The translations under genes and the position numbers were made by a program. From positions 1 through 49,277 of the forward strand of contig ONWU01000012.1 in NCBI GenBank assembly GCA_900321655.1: a stretch of 49,277 nt of DNA, given 5' to 3'. Origin of the DNA: an uncultured Bacteroidales bacterium (GTDB lineage Bacteria; Bacteroidota; Bacteroidia; Bacteroidales; UBA932). Position 1 is the stretch's first letter; the number at the start of each line of letters is the position of its first letter. The notes below the pieces were generated by a model. It searched no databases. It had not been told where the DNA came from and saw only the letters and a program-made list of their open reading frames with translations. Positions 7,744 through 15,062 of this stretch are shown in pieces.

Positions 7744-7817
7744 TGATCCCGTCGGGATTCGAACCCGAGACCCACAGCTTAGAAGGCTGTTGCTCTATCC
7801 AGCTGAGCTACGGAACC
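7744..7817 (-). tRNA. tRNA-Arg (anticodon UCU)
   Basis: The minus strand reads a complete cloverleaf: acceptor GGTTCCG with CGGGATC, D-loop GCTCAGCTGGATAGAGC, anticodon loop CTTCTAA with TCT in the centre, and T-arm GGGTTCGAATCCC. The discriminator base is A, and CCA is encoded at 7743-7741. The TCT anticodon reads AGA/AGG. The 5' half overlaps the end of the reading frame of the secreted protein upstream. The 3' end is the probable attachment site of the integrated element. Confidence 0.95.
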
Positions 7818-8696
7818 ATCCTCTATTTGGGGTTGCAAAGTTAGCAATAATTTTGAATCTATAGCGTCCACCATGCGGGTGATGTCTTCCATGGAAGGGT
7901 ATACCAGCACAAAGTTAACATCGTCCCGGGCCTGAAGCAGGCCGATGGTGGAGCCGTCCGAGAGTTTGAAACGCACGGCGGCGTCGAAGGGAATGTGGAA
8001 CTGCTCCTGCGTGCCGATGGCAAAATACAGGTCTATGTCTTCACCACCGTTATTTTTGTACATCAGGTGGGAGATGAGCACGTTGTAGTCGAAGTTGGCG
8101 CCGCGGGCCACCAGGGGATTGGTGGTGGTCATGACGCTGGTGAGGCTTTCCTGGCGGTCCGCCAGGGTGGCCTTGAACTCTACGGTGTTTTCGGAGGCCT
8201 TCAGGATGGCCTCGCAGTGGCGCTTCAGGAGGGCTCCCAGTTCGTCATTGGCGAAGGTGGCCTGGACATAATCGTCCGGATCCCAGCCGGTGACAATGTC
8301 CACGGACTTGATGCCGCGCACCATCTTTTCCATATCGGCCGATTCTACGGCGTACTTCAGCTGAGTAATCTTGCTGGAGGCGGGATACTGGCCGATTTGC
8401 TCCAGACGCACCAGCTTGCCGCCGGTAAGGTTGACTGCCATCTTCACGCCCTTCGGGGCGGCGGTGGAAGCTTTCTTGGCGGGTTCCAGGGTGATGTACA
8501 GCAGGTACAGGGTGGAACCGTCCGGGAAGCCCACCAGCTCCACGCTGGTTTTTCCGGGGACATTGCCGAAGGAGAGGGATTCTGCCTGGGTGGCTATGTG
8601 CGTCATACCGTCTGTGCGGTAGTTGGAACGGACTTGTTGGGCCTGCAGGGCTGCGCAGGTGAGCAGGGCAAAGGCCAGGATTGCCAGTTTTTTCAT
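7779..8696 (-). CDS. Secreted hypothetical protein whose frame runs into tRNA-Arg
   Basis: A 305-aa frame starting with a clean signal peptide (MKKLAILAFALLTCAALQAQ). The mature part is an alternating beta-strand protein with no family I recognise; pairs such as DGSTLYLLYITLE and DGSTIGLLQARDDVNFVLVY suggest repeated beta sheets. No catalytic motif is visible. The last 12 residues (GSVAQLDRATAF) are the familiar translation of a tRNA, so the frame's first stop lies inside tRNA-Arg. The natural stop may have been lost, or a frameshift lies just before; the final 25-30 residues are doubtful. It is transcribed from its own TAnnTTTG promoter, divergent from the PPC gene. Confidence 0.7.
   Translation of the reverse strand: MKKLAILAFALLTCAALQAQQVRSNYRTDGMTHIATQAESLSFGNVPGKTSVELVGFPDGSTLYLLYITLEPAKKASTAAPKGVKMAVNLTGGKLVRLEQIGQYPASSKITQLKYAVESADMEKMVRGIKSVDIVTGWDPDDYVQATFANDELGALLKRHCEAILKASENTVEFKATLADRQESLTSVMTTTNPLVARGANFDYNVLISHLMYKNNGGEDIDLYFAIGTQEQFHIPFDAAVRFKLSDGSTIGLLQARDDVNFVLVYPSMEDITRMVDAIDSKLLLTLQPQIEDGSVAQLDRATAF
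7836..7843 (-). promoter_or_regulatory. -7 element of tRNA-Arg promoter
   Basis: The minus strand reads TAACTTTG, a match to the Bacteroidetes -7 consensus TAnnTTTG, 18 bases before the tRNA 5' end. No clear TTTG -33 box is seen about 20 bases further upstream. It lies inside the coding frame of the neighbouring secreted protein. Confidence 0.6.
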
Positions 8697-8718
8697 GCTT
8701 TCAGTATAGTTTTGTCTG

Positions 8719-8757
8719 CAAAGATAACATTTTCTACGCCAATAATTGCTATCTTTA
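8719..8757. promoter_or_regulatory. Divergent Bacteroidetes promoters
   Basis: CAAAGATA at 8719-8726 is TATCTTTG on the minus strand, 22 bases before the secreted-protein ATG. TATCTTTA at 8750-8757 on the plus strand lies 21 bases before the PPC gene. Both match or nearly match TAnnTTTG, and the AT-rich DNA between them must carry both -33 regions. Confidence 0.65.
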
Positions 8758-8778
8758 CGTGTTTAAAAACAGAAAACC

Positions 8779-9225
8779 ATGTACACATACAAAAAAGTCA
8801 AAGACCTTACCCTTTCCGTTAACGACCGTTACATCCTCAGCATAGACAATCATCAGGAAGTAATGGAGGCCCTGGCGGATTTCTGCCGCAAGAAAAGCAT
8901 CACCGCCGGATACATCACAGGCCTGGGAGCCGTGAGCGAAGCCACTTTCCGTTTCCTGGACCCCAATACTTTGAAGTATGTGGACAAGACTTTCCAGGAG
9001 CAGATGGAAATCACCAATCTCACCGGAAACATCTCCTGCAAGGACGAAGCCCCCTATCTGCACGTGCATCTCACCTGCAGCCGGCGGGACTATACCTGCG
9101 TGGGCGGCCATCTCCTGTCGGCCCGCATCAACGGAGCCTGCGAACTGCTGGTGGAAGATTATTCCCTCACCACCGTTAACCGCAGAACGGATCCCGAGAC
9201 CGGTCTCAACCTCTACGACTTTTAG
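8779..9225 (+). CDS. PPC/DUF296 domain protein
   Basis: A 148-aa single-domain protein. Hallmarks of the PPC (PCC, DUF296) fold: an ILSIDNHQEVMEALADFC start helix, ITGLGAVSEATFRF around residues 45-59, and HVHLTCSRRDYTCVGGHL around 95-112, whose His95, His97 and His111 form the metal-site pattern of bacterial members. Bacterial proteins of this fold are trimeric; some are called DNA-binding by analogy with plant AT-hook proteins, but no AT-hook is present here. The physiological role is unknown. It is monocistronic: own promoter in front, and the next promoter starts 18 bases past its stop. Confidence 0.85.
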   Translation: MYTYKKVKDLTLSVNDRYILSIDNHQEVMEALADFCRKKSITAGYITGLGAVSEATFRFLDPNTLKYVDKTFQEQMEITNLTGNISCKDEAPYLHVHLTCSRRDYTCVGGHLLSARINGACELLVEDYSLTTVNRRTDPETGLNLYDF

Positions 9226-9242
9226 TTGTGGGCAAAAAGTTG

Positions 9243-9250
9243 TATCTTTG
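9243..9250 (+). promoter_or_regulatory. -7 element of the polysaccharide-export operon
   Basis: TATCTTTG, a perfect TAnnTTTG, is preceded at the right distance by a TTTT run at about 9219-9222. The first gene starts at 9292, leaving a leader of about 35 bases. It probably drives the whole run up to the GH125 gene, because no other promoter or terminator is visible before 16.47 kb. Confidence 0.7.
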
Positions 9251-9291
9251 CACGAATATACTAAAGAATAATAACTACAAATTATCTGAAT

Positions 9292-11706
9292 ATGCGTAAA
9301 TTCGTAAGAAGCACGATGGCGCTGGTGGCCGGCTTTATGCTGGTTTCTGCGGTTGCCAATGCTCAAAGCTCGATGACGGATGAACAGGTGCTGGAATATG
9401 TCCAGCAGGCCATGGCCGAGGGAAAAGATCGTGACGATATTGCCAGAGAGCTCTCGCTGAAAGGTGTTAACCGGGCCCAGGCTCAGCGCGTATATGCGCT
9501 TTACCAGTCCCGCTCCTCCTCTAACCAGGCGAAGGCGGAATCCCAGGATGTGAACCGTTCCCATTCGGTCAATGGTTCCGTTGCCGATGACGAGCAAGTG
9601 AACTCTTTCGTGACGGAGAACGCTACGGTTTATGGCCGTAATATCTTCCGTAACAAATCGCTGAATTTTGCGCCTAGCGAGAATCTGGCCACTCCCCGCA
9701 ACTACAGGCTGGGCCCCGGCGATGAGGTCATCATCGACATCTTCGGCCGTAACCAGACCACGCTTCGAAGCGTCATTTCTCCGGAAGGCAGCATCAATGT
9801 GGATGTGCTGGGTCCGGTTTATCTGAGCGGAATGACCATTGACGAAGCCAACAAATACCTGAAAAAGAGACTGGGCCAGATTTACGGTGGCTTGGGAAGG
9901 GAAGGCACGGATATGCGCCTGAGCCTGGGCCAGATCCGAACCATCCAGGTTAACATAGTGGGAGAAGTTCCCAACCCTGGTACCTATGTGCTGTCGGCCT
10001 TTGCCACGGCCTTCCACGCCCTGTATCGTGCAGGTGGTGTGGTGGAACCTGGCACCGTCCGTGACATCAAGGTGGTCCGTGACGGGAAGGTAGTGGCCCG
10101 GGTGGACGTCTATCAGTTCCTGATGAAGGGTAACCTCAACGATGATATCCGCCTGGAAGAGGGCGATGTTATCCTGGTCTCTCCCTACAAGAGCCTGGTT
10201 TCCATCGAGGGTGCCGTCAAGCGCCCCATGTACTTTGAAATGAAGGAAGGGGAGAATCTGGATAAGCTTCTTGAGTATGCAGGAGGTTTCTCCAACGGGG
10301 CCAACACCGCCTCCGTTACCGTATTTCGCCAGCGTGACAAGGCCTTTGAGGTTCGCACGGTTGAGGATAAGGATTATGCCTCTTTCCCCCTTATAACGGG
10401 AGACAGAATCGAGGTGGGTGAAATCCAGTCCCGTTTTGAGAACCGTATTTCCATCCATGGCTTCGTGTATCTCCCCGGTACTTATGAACTGGGTGAGGTC
10501 CGTACCGCCAAGGGACTTGTGGAGAAAGCCGGCGGCCTGCTGCCGGAAGCCTTTACGGATCGCGTGGTGGTTCATCGCGAGCATGCCGACAAAACCATGG
10601 AAGTATTCTCCCTGAACCTGACGGACATCATGGCCGGTAAGAAGCCGGATTTCGTGCTCCAGAACAATGATGAACTGTATATCGCCAGCAGCTATGACCT
10701 CAAGGACCAGGGTACCATGACCATCTCCGGTATGGTCAAAAAACCGGGTTCTTATCCTTTTGCCGAGAATACTACCATTGAAGACTTCATTATCATGGCC
10801 GGAGGCCTGCAGGATGGTGCTTCTACATCCCGTGTGGATGTAACCCGCCGAAAGAAGGACAGGACCGGTATGGTGGCCACCAGCGATGTGGGTGAGATGT
10901 ATACTTTCTCCCTTAAAGATGGCCTGATTGCCGATGGCAGCGCTGAGTTTGTACTGGAACCCTACGATGAGGTCCGTGTACACCGCAGCCCTTCCTACAA
11001 CGAGCAGCGCCACTTTACGGTGGCCGGAGAAGTGAACTTCCCTGGTCAGTATACCATTACCAACCGTGAAGAAAGGATTTCCGACCTGATTGAAAAGGCC
11101 GGGGGTCTCACCGAGTTTGCCTACATCAAGGGCGCCCGTCTGGTCCGCGAAGCCACCCCTGAGGAAATTACCCAGGCCCGTGAGCTGGGACAACTGCTGG
11201 TGAAGCAGATAGACAGTACCGCTGCGGTGAATATGGACCGGAATACGCTCAAGACCGGCACCCGTCACTACAGTATTTCCCTGGATCTGGAATCGGCCCT
11301 GGCCAATCCCGGCGGCCCGTCCGATGTGATTCTCCGTGAGAACGACCGCCTGGAGATTCCAGTGGAATCCAACGTCGTGCGCGTGTTCGGTGCCGTGATG
11401 TATCCGACGGCCGTGAACTGGAACGAGAAGATGACCGTGGCCGATTATATCGACGCCGCCGGTGGTTATTCCCAGCACGCCCGCAGAAGTAAGAAATACC
11501 TGGTGTCCATGGGTGGCCGCGCCAAGAAGGTGTACTCCTGGAACAGGATAGAGCCCGGTTCGGAAATCTTTGTTCCGGATAAGGAGAAGAAGAACGAAAA
11601 GACCGACTTTACCGGCCTCATCGCCATCAGCTCGGCCGCTGCCTCCCTGGGTACGCTGGGCGTAGCCGTCACCACGCTGGTTAGCAACCTCAAGAAAAAT
11701 AATTAG
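9292..11706 (+). CDS. SLBB-domain polysaccharide export protein (Wza-like)
   Basis: An 804-aa protein with a signal peptide (cleavage near VANAQS, residue 25). Residues 30-75 form a small helical segment. A polysaccharide-export (Poly_export) domain follows at about 135-215 (YRLGPGDEVIIDIFGRNQ). Six SLBB-type repeats begin near residues 220, 306, 386, 476, 578 and 697, each with a G-x-V-x-x-P-G-x-Y start. The C-terminus ends with a hydrophobic segment (about 775-800) that may cross a membrane. The family forms the periplasmic and outer-membrane channel for capsule or exopolysaccharide. It is longer than E. coli Wza (about 380 aa), as usual in Bacteroidetes. A Wzz-type partner starts 2 bases after its stop. 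Confidence 0.9.
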   Translation: MRKFVRSTMALVAGFMLVSAVANAQSSMTDEQVLEYVQQAMAEGKDRDDIARELSLKGVNRAQAQRVYALYQSRSSSNQAKAESQDVNRSHSVNGSVADDEQVNSFVTENATVYGRNIFRNKSLNFAPSENLATPRNYRLGPGDEVIIDIFGRNQTTLRSVISPEGSINVDVLGPVYLSGMTIDEANKYLKKRLGQIYGGLGREGTDMRLSLGQIRTIQVNIVGEVPNPGTYVLSAFATAFHALYRAGGVVEPGTVRDIKVVRDGKVVARVDVYQFLMKGNLNDDIRLEEGDVILVSPYKSLVSIEGAVKRPMYFEMKEGENLDKLLEYAGGFSNGANTASVTVFRQRDKAFEVRTVEDKDYASFPLITGDRIEVGEIQSRFENRISIHGFVYLPGTYELGEVRTAKGLVEKAGGLLPEAFTDRVVVHREHADKTMEVFSLNLTDIMAGKKPDFVLQNNDELYIASSYDLKDQGTMTISGMVKKPGSYPFAENTTIEDFIIMAGGLQDGASTSRVDVTRRKKDRTGMVATSDVGEMYTFSLKDGLIADGSAEFVLEPYDEVRVHRSPSYNEQRHFTVAGEVNFPGQYTITNREERISDLIEKAGGLTEFAYIKGARLVREATPEEITQARELGQLLVKQIDSTAAVNMDRNTLKTGTRHYSISLDLESALANPGGPSDVILRENDRLEIPVESNVVRVFGAVMYPTAVNWNEKMTVADYIDAAGGYSQHARRSKKYLVSMGGRAKKVYSWNRIEPGSEIFVPDKEKKNEKTDFTGLIAISSAAASLGTLGVAVTTLVSNLKKNN

Positions 11707-11708
11707 CT

Positions 11709-12809
11709 ATGGAAGAGAACCAGAATATCGCTCCTGTGTACCAAGAATCCGACGAACTTGAGATTGACTGGATGGGCATTTTCACCAAGCTCCTCAAGCA
11801 CTGGAAGCAGATTGTCCTCATTGGCTTTATCTTCGGCTGCCTGGGTATAGTATCCGCTCTGATGATGAAGCGTCAGTACACGGTTCAAATGACCTTGGCT
11901 CCTGAATTGCAGAATCGTAATTCCTCCAGTTTGTCCAGCCTTACTAATATGTTGGGCCTGGGGGGTATGAATATGGGTGCTTCCACGGATGCCATGAACA
12001 TCACCCTGTTCCCGGAAATCTGCGGCAGCACGCCTTTTTTGGCCGCCCTGCTGGATGTCCCGCTTACCTCCTTTGTGAGTGAGAAGCAGGCTGAGGAGGG
12101 AGTACAGCCCAAGCACACCACGGTGTACAAGCACCTGAGCGGAGAAGACAAGCCCAATTTCAAGCCCAAAAAGGATTATAAGCCCTACACTGGAGTAAAA
12201 GACCCTACGGAGCTCACGCCGGGTGTGGCCCGGGTGGTGAAGGCGCTGTCTATGAACATAGGTGCCGATGTGGATAAGAAGACAGGTGTTACTACCATCA
12301 CAGTTTCAATGGACGACCCCCTGATGGCCAAGCAGCTGGCCGATACCGTTTGCAGCCGCCTGCAGGTGTATGTGTCCAACTACCGCACCAAGAAGGCTAC
12401 TGCCGACTACAACTACTACGTCATGCTGGCCGATGAGGCCCACGAAGAACTGGTGAAGGCGCAGGCCGCTTATGCCCGTTCCGTAGACTACGACCGCAGC
12501 GTGATTCTTCAGAGCGCCAACTCGGAGAAAGAGCGTCTCCGTGAAGAAGCTTCCCTGGCCAACCAGATCTATTCCCAGATGGCCCAGCAGCGCGAGCTGG
12601 CCCGCGCCAAGATCCAGGAAGAGAAGCCGGTATATGCCGTGGTGCAGCCTGCAACGCTGCCCCAGCGCCCTGTGAACAGCCGCGCAAAGCGCGTGCTCAT
12701 CTGGGGCTTCTTGGGCGGCTTCCTGGCCGTGGCCTGGTATGGCTTTGGCGCGGATTTCCTGAAGAAGACCCGTTCCGAAGTCAAAGAAAAAATGGAAGAA
12801 GAGCAATAA
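11709..12809 (+). CDS. Wzz-type chain-length determinant protein
   Basis: A 366-aa inner-membrane protein. A cytoplasmic N-terminus (DELEIDWMGIFTKLLKHWK) leads into TM1 at about 36-56. The periplasmic part contains coiled-coil stretches (residues 235-300, rich in Ala, Glu and Arg). A proline-rich TLPQRPVNSRAKR motif precedes TM2 at about 327-347, and the tail is charged. This is the Wzz/polysaccharide co-polymerase layout, without a fused tyrosine kinase. It controls polymer length and docks with the export channel encoded just upstream. No glycosyltransferases or Wzx/Wzy are present nearby, so the pair serves a polysaccharide made elsewhere, or works with the mannosidases downstream. Confidence 0.88.
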   Translation: MEENQNIAPVYQESDELEIDWMGIFTKLLKHWKQIVLIGFIFGCLGIVSALMMKRQYTVQMTLAPELQNRNSSSLSSLTNMLGLGGMNMGASTDAMNITLFPEICGSTPFLAALLDVPLTSFVSEKQAEEGVQPKHTTVYKHLSGEDKPNFKPKKDYKPYTGVKDPTELTPGVARVVKALSMNIGADVDKKTGVTTITVSMDDPLMAKQLADTVCSRLQVYVSNYRTKKATADYNYYVMLADEAHEELVKAQAAYARSVDYDRSVILQSANSEKERLREEASLANQIYSQMAQQRELARAKIQEEKPVYAVVQPATLPQRPVNSRAKRVLIWGFLGGFLAVAWYGFGADFLKKTRSEVKEKMEEEQ

Positions 12810-12818
12810 GCCGTTTTT

Positions 12819-15062
12819 ATGCGACACAAACTGATAACCTTGGCGGCGCTGACCCTTTTGGCAGCGTGTGCCCAGCCCGTAACCAAATCTTCCAAGTGCC
12901 TTGGAGATTGGGCCGAGTATGTGAACCCCATGGGGGGCACCCTTTCCACGTTTAACCTTTCCACCGGTAATACCTATCCGGCCATTGCCGTTCCCTGGGG
13001 GGCTCATTTCTGGACGCCCCAGACCGGCAAGAACGGAGACGGATGGACGTACAGGTACGATGCCACGCACATCCGTGGCTTCAAGCAAACCCACCAGCCC
13101 TCTCCCTGGATCAACGATTACGGCGCCTTCAGCCTGATGCCCGTCACTACGGGCCCGTACTATGACCAGGACCAGCGGACCAGTTGGTTCTCCCATAAGA
13201 CGGAGGTGGCCAAGCCTTATTATTACAGTGTCTACCTGGCAGACCACGATGTGACTACGGAACTGGTTCCGGCTTCCCACGCCGCCTGGTTCCGCTTCAC
13301 CTATCCGGAGAATGAGAAGTCGTATCTGGTGGTAGACGCCTATGAGGGCGGCAAGGTGGAGATTGTGGACGATCATACCATCTGCGCCTGGGCCGTGAAC
13401 AACCACGGCGGCGTGGCCCCCAATTTCTGCAATTACATCATTATCCAGAGTGATACGCCCTTCCAGCCGGAAGAGACCCCCGAGAATATCGGCATGGTGT
13501 CTTTCCCTACCAGCAAAGGACAGGTGGTGCACGTGAAGGTGGCCTCTTCCTTCATCAGTATGGACCAGGCTAAACTGAACCTCGGAGAAGTGAACGACCC
13601 CTTCGAAGAGGTGATGATGTATTCCCGGACGGCCTGGAACCAGGCCCTGGGCAAGATTGAGGTGGAAGACGACAACATAGATCACCTGCGTACGTTCTAT
13701 ACCTGCCTGTATCGCAGCCTGCTGTTCCCCCGGGATCTTTCCGAGATAGGGATGTACGGTGTGCGGCAGCACTACAGCCCCCATACCGGAGAGGTGGAGA
13801 ACGGCCATTTCTATACGGATACGGGCTTCTGGGATACTTTCCGCAGCCTTTTCCCGCTGATGAACCTCCTCTTCCCCACGGTTTCCTCGCAGGTGCAGGA
13901 AGGCCTGGTGAACGATTATCTGGAAAGCGGCTTCCTGCCGGAGTGGGCTTCTCCCGGACACAGGGCCTGCATGGTGGGTAACAACAGTGCCTCCGTGGTG
14001 GCCGATGCCTATCTTTCCGGCATCCGGAACTATGATATCGGCAAGCTCTGGGAGGCCGTCACCCACGGTGCTCATGCCGTTCATCCCACGGTAAGTTCTA
14101 CCGGCCGTCTGGGCTGGCAGTACTACGACAAGCTGGGCTATGTGCCCTGCGACGTGGACATCAAGGAGAATGCCGCCCGTACGCTGGAATACGCCTACGA
14201 CGACTGGTGCATCTACCAGCTGGGCAAGGCCCTGAACATGGACGAAGAGCAGTTGGAGCCCTATAAGAAGGCGGCCCTGAACTACCGCAATGTGTTTGAT
14301 GCAGAGGTGGGTCTTATGAACGGACGGCAGGCCGATGGCCAGTTCCGCCGGCCTTTCAGCCCGCTCAAATGGGGTGGAGACTTCACCGAAGGCAATTCCC
14401 TGCACTATACCTGGAGCGTGTTCCACGATATCGAAGGCCTGATCGGCCTGATGGGTGGAGAAGATGCTTTTAACGCCCAGATGGACACCGTATTCGTGAT
14501 GCCTCCCAAGTACGATGACAGCTACTATGGCTTCCCCATCCACGAAATCATCGAGATGACGGTGATGGGTATGGGCAACTACGCCCACGGCAACCAGCCC
14601 ATCCAGCATATGCTGTACCTGTACGACTACAGCCGTCAGCCCTGGAAGACCCAGGCCCGCGTCCGTGAGGTGATGGAAAAATTCTACACCCCCTGGGCCG
14701 ATGCCTACTGCGGAGATGAGGACAACGGACAAACCAGCGCCTGGTATGTCTTCAGCGCCCTGGGCTTCTATCCCGTTTGCCCCGCCAGCGGAGAATATGC
14801 CCTGGGAACGCCCCTGTTCAAGAAAGCCACGCTGCATCTGGATGGGGGAGACGTAGTGATTGAGGCTCCGGAGAATTCGGCCGAAAACTTCTACGTGAAG
14901 GAGCTTACCCTCAATGGAAAATCCTGGACCCGCAACTACCTCAAGCAGGCAGACCTCCAGAAAGGCGCCAGACTCCGCTTCAAGATGGCTTCCGAGCCCA
15001 ATTACCAGCGCGGCATTGCCGACGAAGACAAACCTTACTCGTTCACGAATGAAAAAGATTAG
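12819..15062 (+). CDS. GH92 alpha-mannosidase, lipoprotein
   Basis: A 747-aa protein with signal peptide and lipobox (LTLLAAC, Cys17). GH92 landmarks: an N-terminal beta-sandwich beginning YVNPMGGT, a catalytic (alpha/alpha)6 domain with GFWDTFRSLFPL, EGNSLHYTW near 524, YAHGNQPIQHMLYLY near 587, and the GDEDNGQTSAWYVFSALG block (632-649) that supplies the catalytic Asp/Glu. These calcium-dependent exo-enzymes remove alpha-linked mannose, mostly alpha-1,2 or alpha-1,3, from N-glycans and yeast mannan. It starts 9 bases after the wzz-like gene and overlaps the GH125 gene by 14 bases, so all four genes appear co-transcribed. Lipidation predicts anchoring to the outer membrane, on either face. 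Confidence 0.93.
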   Translation: MRHKLITLAALTLLAACAQPVTKSSKCLGDWAEYVNPMGGTLSTFNLSTGNTYPAIAVPWGAHFWTPQTGKNGDGWTYRYDATHIRGFKQTHQPSPWINDYGAFSLMPVTTGPYYDQDQRTSWFSHKTEVAKPYYYSVYLADHDVTTELVPASHAAWFRFTYPENEKSYLVVDAYEGGKVEIVDDHTICAWAVNNHGGVAPNFCNYIIIQSDTPFQPEETPENIGMVSFPTSKGQVVHVKVASSFISMDQAKLNLGEVNDPFEEVMMYSRTAWNQALGKIEVEDDNIDHLRTFYTCLYRSLLFPRDLSEIGMYGVRQHYSPHTGEVENGHFYTDTGFWDTFRSLFPLMNLLFPTVSSQVQEGLVNDYLESGFLPEWASPGHRACMVGNNSASVVADAYLSGIRNYDIGKLWEAVTHGAHAVHPTVSSTGRLGWQYYDKLGYVPCDVDIKENAARTLEYAYDDWCIYQLGKALNMDEEQLEPYKKAALNYRNVFDAEVGLMNGRQADGQFRRPFSPLKWGGDFTEGNSLHYTWSVFHDIEGLIGLMGGEDAFNAQMDTVFVMPPKYDDSYYGFPIHEIIEMTVMGMGNYAHGNQPIQHMLYLYDYSRQPWKTQARVREVMEKFYTPWADAYCGDEDNGQTSAWYVFSALGFYPVCPASGEYALGTPLFKKATLHLDGGDVVIEAPENSAENFYVKELTLNGKSWTRNYLKQADLQKGARLRFKMASEPNYQRGIADEDKPYSFTNEKD

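Larger units (their letters stand above)
1..7744. mobile_element. Integrated element at tRNA-Arg(UCU), right part only
   Basis: The stretch is visibly AT-richer than the rest of the window and carries mobile-element genes: a small HTH protein, a serine recombinase, a DUF3871 protein and a tyrosine integrase. The integrase is the gene nearest the tRNA, and its 5' end faces the 3' end of tRNA-Arg, the usual geometry for insertion into a tRNA 3' end. The heptamer ATCGGCC, common in the flanking chromosome, was not found here. No second copy of the tRNA 3' end was seen between 1 and 7.7 kb, so the other attachment site is probably left of the window. No conjugation or phage structural genes are visible, so the element class (ICE, IME, satellite) stays open. 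The exact right boundary is inferred. Confidence 0.6.

Noticed and set aside
1-7744. Second attachment site (copy of the tRNA-Arg 3' end) inside the left 7.7 kb
   Set aside because: Only short chance matches such as TGGTGAT near 78-83 were seen, too short to count as an att repeat.
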